Positions 1 to 10,892 are shown, counted from the stretch's first letter. The stretch: 64,000 nt of DNA from Sinomicrobium soli (GCF_003285545.1 NZ_QLNV01000006.1:289262-353261); one strand, 5' to 3'. Notes: generated by a model not told the origin, from the letters alone. Translations and numbers: made by a program.

Positions 1-1
1 G

Positions 2-784
2 CAAACAGGGTCTATCCTGAGCTTCGATAAAATGGTGGAAAAAGGTATCGAGCCCGGATATGCGGCCAAGCTGATACAATACGGATGGGAAACCATCACC
101 GAGGCCTTGAAACACGGGGGGATCACCAATATGATGGACCGCTTGTCCAATCCCGCCAAGATAGAAGCCTTTCGCCTTTCGGAAGAGTTGAAAGATATTA
201 TGCGCCCGCTGTTCCAGAAGCATATGGACGATATCATGAGCGGTCATTTTTCCAAAACTATGATGGAGGACTGGGCCAATGATGATAAAAATCTCCTGAC
301 CTGGAGAAAGGCCACCGGGGAAACGGCTTTTGAAAAGACGGAAATCACCTCAGACCCTATTCCGGAACAGGAATATTTCGATTGTGGCGTACTGATGGTA
401 GCCTTTGTAAAATCAGGTGTGGAGCTGGCTTTTGAGACCATGACCGAAGCCGGGATCATTGCAGAATCGGCGTATTACGAATCGCTGCATGAAACACCGC
501 TTATAGCCAATACCATTGCCAGGAAAAAACTCTATGAGATGAACAGGGTCATTTCGGATACGGCGGAGTACGGGTGCTATCTCTTCGATCATGCCTGTAA
601 GCCCCTGCTGGGAGACTTTATGAAAAAGATAGATACCGACGTGATCGGAACATCTTTCGGTACGGATAATACCGTAGATAACCGGGAACTCATACAGGTC
701 AACGACCAGATAAGGAAACACCCGGTAGAGAAAGTCGGGGCGTATTTGCGTGCGTCGATGACCGAGATGAAGAAAATAGTTTAA
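2..784 (+). CDS. ilvC: Ketol-acid reductoisomerase, C-terminal part (5' end outside window)
   Basis: This is the C-terminal part of the NADP(H)- and Mg-dependent enzyme that converts 2-acetolactate or 2-aceto-2-hydroxybutyrate to the dihydroxy acid in valine and isoleucine synthesis. The reading frame is open to the left edge, with codons before the first ATG at 32 that fit the family, so the gene begins upstream. The metal-binding/active-site stretch YYESLHE and the substrate-loop ISDTAEYG are both intact. The long duplicated all-helical C-terminal domain points to the class II (E. coli-like) enzyme rather than the short class I form. It lies upstream of ilvA, as expected of an ilv cluster whose earlier genes would lie left of the window. 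Confidence 0.95.
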   Translation, partial: QTGSILSFDKMVEKGIEPGYAAKLIQYGWETITEALKHGGITNMMDRLSNPAKIEAFRLSEELKDIMRPLFQKHMDDIMSGHFSKTMMEDWANDDKNLLTWRKATGETAFEKTEITSDPIPEQEYFDCGVLMVAFVKSGVELAFETMTEAGIIAESAYYESLHETPLIANTIARKKLYEMNRVISDTAEYGCYLFDHACKPLLGDFMKKIDTDVIGTSFGTDNTVDNRELIQVNDQIRKHPVEKVGAYLRASMTEMKKIV

Positions 785-875
785 TTTCACGATTGCAACT
801 AAGACCATTACCCCGGGGAGTGTTCCGGGGTATTGGTTTTCAGCCGGACCACTTCGTTTGAACAAGGAACAAAAG

Positions 876-1613
876 ATGAACAGAGAATCTGCGAAACAGG
901 ATTTCAGCCATAAGTCGACCAACGAAGAGATAAGATCGCGTTTCGACAAGGATGTGGAACGTTTTTCCAACCTGGACACCGGTCAGAAATCGACCATAGA
1001 TGCACCGGTTTCCCTGGAGCTCATTACCGGGGCGGCAAAAGCGGTGAACCCGGAAGCCACCGATCTCCTCGATATCGGATGCGGAGCGGGTAATTATACC
1101 CTTAAAATGCTTTCCAGGATACCGGACCTGAACTGTAGTCTCGTAGACCTTTCGTTACCCATGCTCCGCAGGGCAGAGGAACGCATCAGGCCGAATACCG
1201 GCGGACGTATAGAAACTTTTTACGGGGATATCCGGGATGCCCGCTTTTCAGACGGGCAGTTCGATATTGTCCTTGCGGGAGCCGTAATGCACCATCTGAG
1301 GGATGATAGCGACTGGGAGAGCGTCTTTGAAAAGGTGTATCGTATTTTAAAACCCGGAGGAAGTTTCTGGATATCAGACCTTGTTGCACACGATTCGGGA
1401 AAAATACACACCTTTTTCTGGAAAGAATACGGCAGGTACCTGGAACAGATAGGCGGGGCTGATTACAGGCAGAATGTATTTGAGTATATCGAAAAGGAAG
1501 ATTCGCCGAGATCGGTGACCTACCAGATGGAATTATTGCGAAAAACAGGATTCGGCGAAGTAGAAATTTTACATAAAAACGGCTGTTTTGCTGCTTTTGG
1601 GGCCATTAAGTGA
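876..1613 (+). CDS. Class I SAM-dependent methyltransferase
   Basis: This is a soluble methyltransferase of the class I Rossmann-like fold with unknown substrate. Motif I (DIGCGAGNYT, about residues 66-75) binds S-adenosylmethionine, an acidic residue follows in LVDLS, and the later segments DIVLAGAVMHHL and LKPGGSFWISDL are typical of small-molecule methyltransferases. The ATG at 876 is preferred; an in-frame TTG at 858 would add six residues. The gene sits between ilvC and ilvA, and ilvA begins only 13 bases after its stop, so all three are probably co-transcribed. Nothing in the sequence links it to branched-chain amino acid chemistry. Family confidence is high, substrate unknown. Confidence 0.85.
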   Translation: MNRESAKQDFSHKSTNEEIRSRFDKDVERFSNLDTGQKSTIDAPVSLELITGAAKAVNPEATDLLDIGCGAGNYTLKMLSRIPDLNCSLVDLSLPMLRRAEERIRPNTGGRIETFYGDIRDARFSDGQFDIVLAGAVMHHLRDDSDWESVFEKVYRILKPGGSFWISDLVAHDSGKIHTFFWKEYGRYLEQIGGADYRQNVFEYIEKEDSPRSVTYQMELLRKTGFGEVEILHKNGCFAAFGAIK

Positions 1614-1626
1614 CCCAAGGCAGTAA

Positions 1627-2916
1627 ATGACAAGCCGAAAACAGAAAAGATTTATGGACGTGACTACGAAATATATACCTGAGATAAAACAGGTAAAGGA
1701 AGCTGCAGAAACTTTAAAAGGAGTGGCCGTACGCACACCTCTTGCTCCCAGTATGACCTATTCGGGGGCATTCGGCGCCAATGTACTCCTGAAACGGGAA
1801 GATCTCCAGGTGGTCAGGTCATATAAGATCAGGGGGGCATATAATAAGATCAGGTCTCTTTCCGGTGATGAAAAGGCCCGCGGAATTGTCTGTGCCAGTG
1901 CGGGAAATCACGCCCAGGGGGTGGCGATGTCCTGTAACAAGCTGGGCATAAAGGGAACCATCTATATGCCCGTGCCTACGCCGAAACAAAAGATCAGCCA
2001 GGTAAAAATGTTCGGAGGGGACCAGATCGATATCGTACTGGAAGGCGATACGTTCGACGACTCCAACAAGGCGGCCCTGGCGGAATGCCGCAAACAGGGA
2101 AAAACTTTTGTACATCCTTTCGACGATGAAAAAGTGATCGAAGGACAGGCCACCGTGGGGCTTGAGATCCTGGAACAGGCCGATACTCCCATCGACTATC
2201 TGTTCGTACCCGTAGGAGGGGGCGGACTGGCTTCCGGGTTGTCGGCGGTATTCAACGCCCTTTCACCTCAGACCAGGATTATCGGGGTAGAGCCCGAAGG
2301 GGCCCCCTCCATGAGCAGGTCTATCGAGAACAACCGCAATACCGAACTGGACCGTATAGAAAAGTTTGTCGACGGTGCCGCAGTGAAAAGGGTAGGCGAC
2401 AAGACCTTTGAAATATGCAGGCAGTTTCTTCACGATGTCATCACCGTTCCCGAAGGAAAAGTCTGCCAGACTATCCTGGACCTTTACAACAAGGATGCCA
2501 TAGTGGTAGAGCCTGCGGGTGCCCTTACGATCTCAGCCCTGGATTTTTACCGCGATACCATAAAGGATAAGACGGTGGTATGCGTGGTAAGCGGGAGCAA
2601 TAACGATATTACCCGTACGGCCGAGATCAAGGAAAGGGCCCTGTTATATGCCAATCTCAAACATTACTTTATTGTGCGTTTTCCACAGAGGGCAGGGGCA
2701 CTCAAGGAATTTGTGGCCGAGATACTCGGGCCCAATGACGATATTACCCATTTCCAGTATACCAAGAAACACAGCCGGGAAAATGCCCCCGCAGTGGTAG
2801 GTATCGAGCTCAAAAGTGAGGCCGATCTGGAGCCTCTTATCGAACGTATGAAGGAACACCACTTTTATGGAGATTATCTCAATAACAAACCGGACCTGTT
2901 CCAATTCCTGGTGTAA
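1627..2916 (+). CDS. ilvA: Threonine ammonia-lyase (biosynthetic threonine dehydratase)
   Basis: This PLP enzyme deaminates threonine to 2-oxobutyrate, the first committed step of isoleucine synthesis. The PLP-binding lysine is in SYKIRGAYN (K67), and the phosphate-binding glycine loop GGGGLASG lies near residue 190. The C-terminal 90 residues, starting around HYFIVRFPQRAGAL, form one ACT-like regulatory domain. At 429 residues it matches the medium-length Gram-positive/Bacteroidota type rather than the 514-residue E. coli enzyme with two such domains. An alternative start at the ATG at 1654 would remove nine basic residues. Isoleucine feedback through the ACT-like domain is expected from the family but not shown here. 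Confidence 0.95.
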   Translation: MTSRKQKRFMDVTTKYIPEIKQVKEAAETLKGVAVRTPLAPSMTYSGAFGANVLLKREDLQVVRSYKIRGAYNKIRSLSGDEKARGIVCASAGNHAQGVAMSCNKLGIKGTIYMPVPTPKQKISQVKMFGGDQIDIVLEGDTFDDSNKAALAECRKQGKTFVHPFDDEKVIEGQATVGLEILEQADTPIDYLFVPVGGGGLASGLSAVFNALSPQTRIIGVEPEGAPSMSRSIENNRNTELDRIEKFVDGAAVKRVGDKTFEICRQFLHDVITVPEGKVCQTILDLYNKDAIVVEPAGALTISALDFYRDTIKDKTVVCVVSGSNNDITRTAEIKERALLYANLKHYFIVRFPQRAGALKEFVAEILGPNDDITHFQYTKKHSRENAPAVVGIELKSEADLEPLIERMKEHHFYGDYLNNKPDLFQFLV

Positions 2917-2983
2917 TTAACAGCCTTACCATCAAGATTAAAAACACAAAAACAAATCATTAACCACAAACATCAACACACTA

Positions 2984-4573
2984 ATGCAAAGCGTAAAAGA
3001 AGAGTTCAGGATCAAAGAACCCTTGCGTCAGGAAACCTACCTTGCCAACGGGGAACTCCTAAAATGGGAAGGGGCTTTTGCCGAGGTATATTCTACCATA
3101 CAGACCCGGAGTGACAATGGGGAATACGGGCCCACCCTGCTGGGGACAGTGCCTGATATGGACAAGGCTTCGGCGCTGCAAGCCCTGGATGCAGCCTGCA
3201 ATGCATACAACAAAGGGCAGGGGTTATGGCCCACCATGAAGGTGGAAGACCGCATCGCCTGTATGGAAAAGTTTGTTTCCCAGATGAAAACGAGGAGGGC
3301 AGAGGTTGTAAAACTCCTGATGTGGGAAATAGGAAAGAACCTTCCCGATTCCGAAAAGGAATTCGACAGGACGGTAGAATATATTTATTATACGATCGAG
3401 GACTACAAGCAGCTGGACCGGGATAGCGCCCGGTTTGCAAAGCACGGTGGGGTTTATGCCCATATCCGCAGGGGGCCGCTCGGGGTGGTGCTCTGTATGG
3501 GGCCGTACAATTACCCGCTCAACGAGACTTTTGCATTGCTGATTCCCGCACTGATCATGGGGAATACCGTAGTGTTCAAACCCGCGAAACACGGGGTTTT
3601 GTTACTTACTCCCCTACTGGAAGCTTTTAAGAACAGTTTCCCGGAAGGCGTGGTGAATGTTATTTTCGGAAGGGGAAGGGTAGTGGCAGCCCCCATCATG
3701 AATACCGGGCGTATTGATGTGCTGGCCCTTATCGGAAACAGCAAATCGGCCATAGCCCTTCAGGATCAGCATCCCAATAAGAACAGGTTAAGGCTGGTTA
3801 TGGGACTGGAAGCCAAGAACCCGGCTATCGTATTGCCGGATGCCGACCTGGACCTTGCCATAGACGAATGTATCTCAGGAACCCTTTCCTTTAACGGCCA
3901 GCGCTGTACGGCTCTTAAAGTACTCTATGTACACGAAGATATAGCTGATGAGTTCAACAGGAGGTTTTCTGAAAAGGTGGATGCACTTAAATTCGGTAAT
4001 CCCTGGGAGCCCGGAGTAATGCTGACCCCGCTTCCGGAACCGGGAAAACCGGGCTATATAAAGGAACTGATAGATGATGCCGTAAGCAAAGGGGCAAAGG
4101 TGATCAACAAAAAGGGAGGAGAACTTTCGGAGAATTATATCTATCCCGCGGTGCTTTACCCGGTGAATAAGGAGGCCCGTGTGTACAGTGAAGAGCAGTT
4201 TGGCCCTGTGATCCCTGTACTCTCTTTTAAAAGTATACAGGAACCCCTTGACGATATGGCCGAATCCAATTACGGACAGCAGGTGAGCCTGTTCGGGAAA
4301 GATATCAAGACCCTGGCCCCGCTTATCGACACGCTGGTAAACCTGGTGTGCAGGGTAAATCTCAACAGTTCCTGCCAGAGGGGGCCGGATGTTTATCCGT
4401 TTACGGGAAGAAAGGATTCCGCCGTGGGAACGCTCAGCGTTCACGATGCCCTGCGTTCGTTCTCCATACGTACGTTTGTGGCGTCGAAAGACAACGACTA
4501 CAACAGGAAAATCCTCGAAGAACTGCTGGCGAGCAAGGCTTCCAACTTTGTCAACACGGATTATATTTTATAA
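2984..4573 (+). CDS. gapN: NADP-dependent non-phosphorylating glyceraldehyde-3-phosphate dehydrogenase-type ALDH
   Basis: This aldehyde-dehydrogenase-superfamily enzyme resembles GapN, which oxidises glyceraldehyde 3-phosphate directly to 3-phosphoglycerate and yields NADPH without ATP. The nucleophilic cysteine is in NGQRCTALK (C308), the general-base glutamate in GLEAKNP, and the oxyanion asparagine region in GPYNYPLNE. It is 529 residues long, slightly more than the roughly 475 of streptococcal GapN, with extra N-terminal sequence. The 67-base gap after ilvA suggests either a separate promoter or read-through. Substrate assignment rests on overall resemblance, so another phosphorylated or short aldehyde is possible. 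Two stem-loops follow it before the convergent leu operon. Confidence 0.82.
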   Translation: MQSVKEEFRIKEPLRQETYLANGELLKWEGAFAEVYSTIQTRSDNGEYGPTLLGTVPDMDKASALQALDAACNAYNKGQGLWPTMKVEDRIACMEKFVSQMKTRRAEVVKLLMWEIGKNLPDSEKEFDRTVEYIYYTIEDYKQLDRDSARFAKHGGVYAHIRRGPLGVVLCMGPYNYPLNETFALLIPALIMGNTVVFKPAKHGVLLLTPLLEAFKNSFPEGVVNVIFGRGRVVAAPIMNTGRIDVLALIGNSKSAIALQDQHPNKNRLRLVMGLEAKNPAIVLPDADLDLAIDECISGTLSFNGQRCTALKVLYVHEDIADEFNRRFSEKVDALKFGNPWEPGVMLTPLPEPGKPGYIKELIDDAVSKGAKVINKKGGELSENYIYPAVLYPVNKEARVYSEEQFGPVIPVLSFKSIQEPLDDMAESNYGQQVSLFGKDIKTLAPLIDTLVNLVCRVNLNSSCQRGPDVYPFTGRKDSAVGTLSVHDALRSFSIRTFVASKDNDYNRKILEELLASKASNFVNTDYIL

Positions 4574-4588
4574 ATCATCATTAGGGGC

Positions 4589-4611
4589 CCCCGGTCATTT
4601 TATTACCGGGG
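4589..4611 (+). terminator. Stem-loop terminator after gapN
   Basis: A perfect 7-bp stem CCCCGGT/ACCGGGG with a 9-base AT-rich loop begins 15 bases after the gapN stop and is followed by a T-rich run (TTCTTTTG, then seven Ts). It fits an intrinsic terminator on the plus strand. Confidence 0.7.
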
Positions 4612-4640
4612 ATTCTTTTGAATTTTTTTGACCAATAAAA

Positions 4641-4675
4641 AAAAGAGATTGCCTTTTCGGAGCAATCTCTTTTTT
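4641..4675. terminator. Bidirectional terminator between gapN and leuB
   Basis: The inverted repeat AAAAGAGATTGC / GCAATCTCTTTT flanks a short loop (CTTTTCGGA). It carries As on its left side and Ts on its right, so it can terminate in both directions between the convergent gapN and leuB genes. Confidence 0.75.
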
Positions 4676-4799
4676 ATTATTTTAATTCAAGTGTTTCCGG
4701 ATTTTTGCTTCCGTGCCGGATCGTCAAAACATATATTACTTCCAGGCAATAACCCACCCGTTAAACACAATAATGTATTTTTTGAAACGGATAAGGCCA

Positions 4800-5918
4800 T
4801 TATATAATGGTAGATTGCCCGAATTCTATGTTCTCCCGGTTTATCTGGGTACTGTCGTCGTTATGGAGGATATAGTCGGCTATAAAGTCGCCTACCTTAA
4901 CAGTTCCATAAGTACTTTCCTTGTCCAGGTCGGGGGTGACCACGCCGCGTTCCAGCGATTTTTCCACAGCCAGTTTTACAGCATCGGCTTCCTCCTGGAG
5001 ATTAAAGTGCTCCAGCAGCATGGCTGCGGAGAGAATGGACGCTACCGGGTTGGCAATATCCTTGCCTTTGGCCTGCGGATACGAACCGTGAATGGGCTCG
5101 AACATGCCGATATCACTCCCTACCGAGGCAGAAGCCAGCAATCCTATGGATCCCCCTATGACGCTGCCTTCGTCGGAGATAATATCGCCGAACATATTCT
5201 CGGTCAGGATAACGTCGAATTGCCCGGGGTTCAGGATGATCTGCATGGCGGCATTATCGACAAAGAGGAAGTCAAGTTCCACATCCGGATAACTTTCCCC
5301 GATACTGCCGACCACCCTTCTCCAGAGCCGGGAGGTTTCCAGTACATTGGCCTTGTCTACCAGGGTCAGTTTCTTACGCCTGCTCCTGGCGGCCTTAAAG
5401 GCGAGATGTGCAATGCGTTCGATCTCTGATTCCGAGTATTCGCAGAGATCGGAAGCGGTGCTGCCGTCTTCACTGAGCTTTTTCTCCCCGAAATAAATTC
5501 CCCCGGTCAACTCCCTGTATATGGTGAAATCCGTTCCCGAAATAATGTCCTTTTTTAAAGGAGATTTTTCTATCAGGGTAGGAAAGGCCTTTATAGGCCG
5601 GATATTGGTGAAGAGCCCGAGTGATTTTCGCAGTTTGAGCAACCCTTGTTCGGGACGCACTTTTGCTTTCGGGTCGTTATCGTATTTGGGATCGCCGATG
5701 GCCCCGAAAAGTACGGCGTCTGATCTCTTGCATACGGCGAGGGTCGCTTCGGGCAGCGGATCGCCGGTTTCGTCAATGGCTGCCGCCCCGACGGGGGCTT
5801 CTTCAAAGTGAAAGCTGTGTCCGAATGCTTCACCTACGGCCTGGAGCGATTTTACGGCCTGCTCCACGACATCAGGACCGATGCCGTCTCCGGGTAAAAG
5901 GGCGATATTCAATTTCAT
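4800..5918 (-). CDS. leuB: 3-isopropylmalate dehydrogenase
   Basis: This enzyme performs the NAD-dependent oxidative decarboxylation of 3-isopropylmalate to 2-oxoisocaproate, the third stage of leucine synthesis. The N-terminal LPGDGIGPDV, the substrate-contact arginine region in YRELTGGIYFGE, and the metal/cofactor segment ENMFGDIISDE all match the beta-decarboxylating dehydrogenase family. The length of 372 residues is normal. It is the last gene of a leftward leuA-leuC-leuD-leuB operon, 11 bases after leuD, and runs into the bidirectional terminator near 4641-4675. Confidence 0.96.
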   Translation of the reverse strand: MKLNIALLPGDGIGPDVVEQAVKSLQAVGEAFGHSFHFEEAPVGAAAIDETGDPLPEATLAVCKRSDAVLFGAIGDPKYDNDPKAKVRPEQGLLKLRKSLGLFTNIRPIKAFPTLIEKSPLKKDIISGTDFTIYRELTGGIYFGEKKLSEDGSTASDLCEYSESEIERIAHLAFKAARSRRKKLTLVDKANVLETSRLWRRVVGSIGESYPDVELDFLFVDNAAMQIILNPGQFDVILTENMFGDIISDEGSVIGGSIGLLASASVGSDIGMFEPIHGSYPQAKGKDIANPVASILSAAMLLEHFNLQEEADAVKLAVEKSLERGVVTPDLDKESTYGTVKVGDFIADYILHNDDSTQINRENIEFGQSTII

Positions 5919-5929
5919 AACTACGGTTT

Positions 5930-6511
5930 TTATTGCTGTTCAAATGCTTCTATCTTGTCTTTTTTACTGATCAGGAAATCGATATCGTCATATCCGTTGA
6001 GCAGGCATAATTTCTTATAGGGGCCGATGTCAAAGGTAGCCTTGTCCCCGGAGCCTTTTACAGCGATGTACTGTTCCTCGAGGTTGACAAGAATTTCCGT
6101 TTCCGGGTTTTCCTGTACGGTGTTGATCAGTTTCTTGAGGTATTCGGGAGTTACCTGCACGGGCAGCAGTCCGTTGTTCAGGGCATTGCCCTTGAATATA
6201 TCGGCAAAATAGCTGGATACGATAACCTTAAGCCCGTAATCTGCCAGTGCCCAGGCGGCGTGCTCCCGACTGGACCCGCACCCGAAATTATCACCGGCAA
6301 TAAGGATGGTCCCCCGGTATTTAGGGTCGTTAAGGGTGAAAGAGGTATTCTCCGAGCCATCCTTGTTGTAACGCCAGTCGCGAAACAGGTTTTCTCCGAA
6401 TCCCGATTTGTTGGTCGCCTTGAGAAACCTGGCGGGAATGATCTGGTCGGTATCTATATTTTCTATGGGCAACGGTATGGCCCTCGAGGTATGTGTGGTA
6501 AATTTTTCCAT
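5930..6511 (-). CDS. leuD: 3-isopropylmalate dehydratase small subunit
   Basis: This is the swivelling small subunit of isopropylmalate isomerase, which with LeuC interconverts 2- and 3-isopropylmalate. It shows the opening segment [14 protein letters not shown], the [17 protein letters not shown] signature and a normal length of 193 residues. It lies 15 bases after leuC and 11 bases before leuB, so the three are clearly co-transcribed. It has no iron-sulfur ligands, as expected, because the cluster is carried by LeuC. Confidence 0.96.
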   Translation of the reverse strand: MEKFTTHTSRAIPLPIENIDTDQIIPARFLKATNKSGFGENLFRDWRYNKDGSENTSFTLNDPKYRGTILIAGDNFGCGSSREHAAWALADYGLKVIVSSYFADIFKGNALNNGLLPVQVTPEYLKKLINTVQENPETEILVNLEEQYIAVKGSGDKATFDIGPYKKLCLLNGYDDIDFLISKKDKIEAFEQQ

Positions 6512-6526
6512 GTTGTCATTGTATTG

Positions 6527-7921
6527 TTATGCGAAAACCGCTGTTTCTTCTTCATAGGGGGCTGCGACAGCTCCCTTTACGGCTGTTGCAGCGGCAATCA
6601 GCGGACTGGCCAGGATGGTCCTGGCGCCCTGGCCCTGGCGCCCTTCAAAATTCCGGTTGGAAGTAGATACACAGTATTCTCCTGCGGGTATCTTGTCGTC
6701 GTTCATGGCCAGGCAGGCCGAACATCCGGGCTGTCGCAATACAAACCCGGCTTCTTCGAAAATTTCTCTGAGCCCTTCTGCCTCGATCTGTTTCGCTACC
6801 TGCTGCGATCCGGGAACGATCAGGGCATTGACATTTGCCGCCTTCTGCTTTCCGCGGATATATTCCGCCGCGACGCGGAAGTCTTCGATCCTGGAATTTG
6901 TACAACTCCCTATGAAGACGTAGTTGATGGGTTTCCCGAGCAGGCTTTCTCCTTTCTCAAATCCCATGTATTCCAGCGATTTTTCAAAAGAGATATCGTC
7001 TGTTACTGGGATGTGTTCATCTATTTTTATGCCCATTCCGGGATTGGTACCATAGGTAACCATGGGACCGATATCTTCGGCGTCGAAGGAGTATTCCTTG
7101 TCAAATACAGCCCCTTCGTCGGTTTTCAGGGTTTTCCAGTACGCTGTTTTCTTTTCGAATTCCTCCCCTTCGGGAGCAAATTCACGGCCCCTGACATACT
7201 CAAAGGTAGTTTCGTCTGGGGCTATCATTCCGCCGCGGGCACCCATTTCAATACTCATGTTGCACACCGTCATCCGGCCTTCCATACTCATGTTTTCGAA
7301 GACGTCCCCGGCGTATTCCACAAAATGCCCCGTTCCGGAATTCGTGCCCAGTTTGGCAATGATATAAAGAATGACATCTTTGGGGAGTACCCCTTTTTTC
7401 AGTTTTCCGTTTACGCTTACCCTCATTTTTTTGGGTTTGCTCAGCAACAGGCACTGGCTGGCAAAAACCTGGGCTACCTGGCTTGTTCCTATACCAAAGG
7501 CAATAGTGCCGAAGGCTCCGTGTGTGGAAGTATGGCTGTCGCCGCATACCATCGTCATTCCCGGTTGGGTGATCCCCAGTTCCGGGGCCATGACGTGAAC
7601 AATTCCCTGGTACTTATGCCCAAGCCCGTACAGCGTTATCCCGTGTTTTTCACAGTTTGTGGTAAGTTGTTCCAGCTGGTTCCTGGAAAGCGCATCCTTT
7701 ACCGGCAGGTGCTGATTGAGGGTGGGTACGTTATGATCGGCCGTAGCTACGATCTGATCGGGCCGGAAAACGGGAATGTTGCGCTGTTCCAGCTCGGCAA
7801 AGGCCTGCGGACTGGTAACTTCGTGGATCAGGTGCTTGTCTATATATAAGATCTGTGGTCCGTTCTCTACGGTATCGACCACATGGCTGTCCCATACCTT
7901 ATCAAATAATGTCTTTTTCAT
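6527..7921 (-). CDS. leuC: 3-isopropylmalate dehydratase large subunit
   Basis: This is the aconitase-family large subunit of isopropylmalate isomerase. The [4Fe-4S] ligands are visible as one cysteine in IGSCTNSR and two in PGCSACLAM, and the segment [12 protein letters not shown] is typical of the family. The start at [10 protein letters not shown] (7921) gives 464 residues, the usual LeuC length; an upstream ATG at 7945 would add eight lysine-rich residues. It is the second gene of the leu operon and follows leuA after a roughly 90-base T-rich spacer. Confidence 0.95.
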   Translation of the reverse strand: MKKTLFDKVWDSHVVDTVENGPQILYIDKHLIHEVTSPQAFAELEQRNIPVFRPDQIVATADHNVPTLNQHLPVKDALSRNQLEQLTTNCEKHGITLYGLGHKYQGIVHVMAPELGITQPGMTMVCGDSHTSTHGAFGTIAFGIGTSQVAQVFASQCLLLSKPKKMRVSVNGKLKKGVLPKDVILYIIAKLGTNSGTGHFVEYAGDVFENMSMEGRMTVCNMSIEMGARGGMIAPDETTFEYVRGREFAPEGEEFEKKTAYWKTLKTDEGAVFDKEYSFDAEDIGPMVTYGTNPGMGIKIDEHIPVTDDISFEKSLEYMGFEKGESLLGKPINYVFIGSCTNSRIEDFRVAAEYIRGKQKAANVNALIVPGSQQVAKQIEAEGLREIFEEAGFVLRQPGCSACLAMNDDKIPAGEYCVSTSNRNFEGRQGQGARTILASPLIAAATAVKGAVAAPYEEETAVFA

Positions 7922-8014
7922 CTGTTTTTTTACTTTTAGTTGCATGGTGAGCAGGCGAGATAGACCGGGGAAGAGTTTTTAAGTTTTTAAGTTTTGCCGG
8001 TCTGCCCCTTATGG

Positions 8015-9187
8015 TTACACGGCCCTGATCTCACCGAGTTTACAGACCTGCATGATCTCGTGGATATCATCGTCCAGGACTTCCTTCTTCACGTCGGCAA
8101 ATTTCAGAAATTCCCGGTATACGTCATCCAGTTGCAGCTTGGTAAGTTCATAGCCTACCTTTTTGGCCCGGTACGCCAGGGCAGCCCTTCCGCTCCTTGC
8201 GGTGAGCACAATGGCAGATTCCGTAACCCCCACATCGGCCGGGTCTATGATCTCGTAGGTTTCCCTGTTTTTTATGACCCCGTCCTGGTGAATTCCGGAA
8301 CTGTGGGCAAAGGCATTGGCCCCCACTATGGCCTTGTTGGGCTGTACGGGCATTCCCATACTCTCCGACACCATTTTACTGGTGCTGTACAACAGCCGCG
8401 AATTGATATTGGTATCGAGGTCGAGGGCAGGGTGCTGGCGCAGGATCATCACCACTTCTTCAAGAGAAGTATTTCCGGCGCGTTCGCCTATACCGTTTAT
8501 GGTACACTCTATCTGTCTTGCCCCGTTGACCACCCCGGAGATGGAATTGGCGGTAGCCAATCCCAGGTCGTTGTGGCAGTGGCACGACAGGACGGCTTTT
8601 TCAATACCTTTTACATTATCCCTCAGGTATTTGATCTTGGCACCGTATTCTTCGGGCAGGCAGTATCCGGTGGTATCCGGAATATTGAGTACGGTAGCTC
8701 CCGCTTCGATAACGGCTTCGCATACCCGGGCCAGGAATTCGTTGTCCGTACGTCCTGCATCCTCGGCATAAAACTCCACATCGTCTACAAAGGTTCTGGC
8801 GTAGCTCACTGCAGTTACGGCCCTTTCTACGATCTCTTCCCTTGTTGCCCTGAACTTATGTGTGATATGAGAATCAGAAGTTCCTATACCGGTATGGATA
8901 CGGGGTTTCCGGGCATACTGCAGGGCTTCCGCAGCTACTTCGATGTCTTTTTTAACGGCCCTGGTAAGCCCGCAAACCGTTGCATTTTTGACTATCTTTG
9001 CTATTTCGACGACCGAGGTGAAATCCCCCGGGCTGGAGATGGGAAAACCGGCTTCTATGACATCGACCCCGAGTTCGTCCAGGCGTCGGGCTATAACCAG
9101 TTTCTGATCGGTGTTCAACTTACAGCCGGGAACCTGTTCGCCATCGCGGAGGGTGGTGTCAAAGATTTGTACTTTTTCTTTACTCAT
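8015..9187 (-). CDS. leuA: 2-isopropylmalate synthase, short form lacking the regulatory domain
   Basis: This enzyme condenses 2-oxoisovalerate with acetyl-CoA, the first committed step to leucine. The HMGL-like TIM barrel shows [12 protein letters not shown], the metal-binding HCHNDLG and the [13 protein letters not shown] signature. At 390 residues it ends just after the catalytic subdomains, whereas classical LeuA proteins run beyond 500 and carry the C-terminal leucine-binding allosteric domain. Homocitrate or citramalate synthase would be alternatives by length alone, but position at the head of leuC-leuD-leuB favours isopropylmalate synthase. Its 5' region is a shared 155-base AT-rich spacer with the divergent gene at 9343. 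Confidence 0.9.
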   Translation of the reverse strand: MSKEKVQIFDTTLRDGEQVPGCKLNTDQKLVIARRLDELGVDVIEAGFPISSPGDFTSVVEIAKIVKNATVCGLTRAVKKDIEVAAEALQYARKPRIHTGIGTSDSHITHKFRATREEIVERAVTAVSYARTFVDDVEFYAEDAGRTDNEFLARVCEAVIEAGATVLNIPDTTGYCLPEEYGAKIKYLRDNVKGIEKAVLSCHCHNDLGLATANSISGVVNGARQIECTINGIGERAGNTSLEEVVMILRQHPALDLDTNINSRLLYSTSKMVSESMGMPVQPNKAIVGANAFAHSSGIHQDGVIKNRETYEIIDPADVGVTESAIVLTARSGRAALAYRAKKVGYELTKLQLDDVYREFLKFADVKKEVLDDDIHEIMQVCKLGEIRAV

Positions 9188-9342
9188 GTCAAATTATTAG
9201 TCTTAATTTTATTTTTCTATTACGAATTTATATTTTGCAAATTCAAACAAAGGGTTTTGTCTGAAGGGCTTTACAATGCTTAACCAAAAAATATAAAACT
9301 TAACAATTTGATAATTAGGTTTTTAAATCTTATTTTATTACA

Positions 9343-10887
9343 ATGACAAATGCGCAAAAAGATTCGTTGTTTATACTGATTAAATCCCTTTCGAAATCTG
9401 AAAAACGACAATTCAAACTGTATGTCAACCGCCTCGGGGTGAATGCCGATGCCAAGTTCCTCGCACTTTTTAACCTGCTGGACAAAATGAAGGATTACAG
9501 TGAAAAGGAGATCCTGAAGAGCGGGATCGTCAAAAAGCAGCAGTTGTCTAACCTCAAGGCCCATTTGTACAAACAGGTACTGGTGAGCTTACGGCTGAAC
9601 CCGGTAAATCAGAATATCCGGATACAGATCAGGGAACAGCTGGATTTTGCTACCATATTGTATCACAAGGGGCTCTATCGGCAAAGTCTCAAGATCCTGG
9701 AAAAGGCGAAGCAGTTTGCCATTGAGAACGAGGAAAAGAATATAGCCTTTGAGATCGTGGAGTTCGAGAAAATTATCGAGACCCAGTATATCACACGCAG
9801 TATCAGCGGCCGTGCCGACGAATTATCGGTACAGGCCAAGGAACTGAGCATACAGAATGTTATTGCCAGCAGGCTTTCGAACCTGTCGCTGCAGCTCTAT
9901 GGCATATTGCTGAAATCGGGATATGTGAAAAGCGATGAAGAACATCAGCGCATAGCCGAATATTTTAATTCGCGCCTGCCCCATTACCGGCTTGAAGATC
10001 TCGGTTTCCGGGAAAAACTATGGCTCTACAAGGCGTATTTGTGGTATAGTTTTCTCACCCAGGATTTTCTTTCCAGTTTTAAATACGCCAGTAAACTGAC
10101 CGACCTGTTTCACGAAAACGAACAGATGATCTACATGAACCCGGTGTATTACCTGAAAAGTAACAATTACCTGCTGGAGGCCCTGTTCATGCTCAAATAC
10201 GGCACGCAGTTCAAGGCCGTATTACACAGACTGGAGGAGGTTATCGCATCCGGGCCTTTTCCGAAAAACGAAAATGTGGCATCACTGTCTTTCCTTTACA
10301 TCTATATCAACAAGCTGAATCTTCACTTTATGGAGGGGTCTTTTGAGGAAGGTTTGATGCTGGTAGATGAGATCCTGTCTCAGTTGAAAGTACACAAAGA
10401 TACTATTGATGAACATCACGTCATGGTGTTCTATTACAAGATCGCCTGCATGTATTTCGGTAATGGCGATAACCGCATGTGTATTGCCTATCTCAAAAAG
10501 ATCATAGACAACAAAAATCTTACCATGCGGGAAGACCTGATGTGTTTTTCGAGGGTGCTGAGCCTGGTGGCACATTACGAAGCAGGAATGGACTACCACC
10601 TCGATGTACAGCTGAAGAGTACCTATAAGTTTCTGCTCAAGATGAACGACCTCCATGAAGTGCAGAAGGAAATGATCAGGTTTCTGCGTAACCTTGGCAA
10701 TATCTATCCCCATGAGCTGAAAGGGGAGTTCAGGAAATTACACGCCAGGTTCAAGGAACTGGACAATGACCCCTATGAACGAAGAGCATTCCTGTACCTG
10801 GATATTATCTCCTGGCTGGAAAGTAAAATAGAAAATAAAAGCGTGGCCGAGATTATCCGGGAAAAGTCAAGGGCACTGATACGGTAA
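9343..10887 (+). CDS. Conserved helical protein of unknown function
   Basis: I do not recognise a named family for this 514-residue protein. It has no signal peptide, so it should be cytoplasmic. It is predicted from composition to be almost entirely alpha-helical, with repeated amphipathic stretches such as ILYHKGLYRQSLKILEKA that look like TPR-type helix pairs. The N-terminus (QKDSLFILIKSLSKSEKRQFKLY) is a distinctive conserved-looking block. It is divergent from leuA and followed only 5 bases later by a GNAT acetyltransferase, so these two form a small operon. A scaffold or protein-interaction role is a guess. Confidence 0.75.
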   Translation: MTNAQKDSLFILIKSLSKSEKRQFKLYVNRLGVNADAKFLALFNLLDKMKDYSEKEILKSGIVKKQQLSNLKAHLYKQVLVSLRLNPVNQNIRIQIREQLDFATILYHKGLYRQSLKILEKAKQFAIENEEKNIAFEIVEFEKIIETQYITRSISGRADELSVQAKELSIQNVIASRLSNLSLQLYGILLKSGYVKSDEEHQRIAEYFNSRLPHYRLEDLGFREKLWLYKAYLWYSFLTQDFLSSFKYASKLTDLFHENEQMIYMNPVYYLKSNNYLLEALFMLKYGTQFKAVLHRLEEVIASGPFPKNENVASLSFLYIYINKLNLHFMEGSFEEGLMLVDEILSQLKVHKDTIDEHHVMVFYYKIACMYFGNGDNRMCIAYLKKIIDNKNLTMREDLMCFSRVLSLVAHYEAGMDYHLDVQLKSTYKFLLKMNDLHEVQKEMIRFLRNLGNIYPHELKGEFRKLHARFKELDNDPYERRAFLYLDIISWLESKIENKSVAEIIREKSRALIR

Positions 10888-10892
10888 TAGGA

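Noticed and set aside
6260..7849. 529-codon frame on the plus strand over leuC-leuD
   Set aside because: It lies opposite two intact, conserved enzymes, with no family resemblance of its own.
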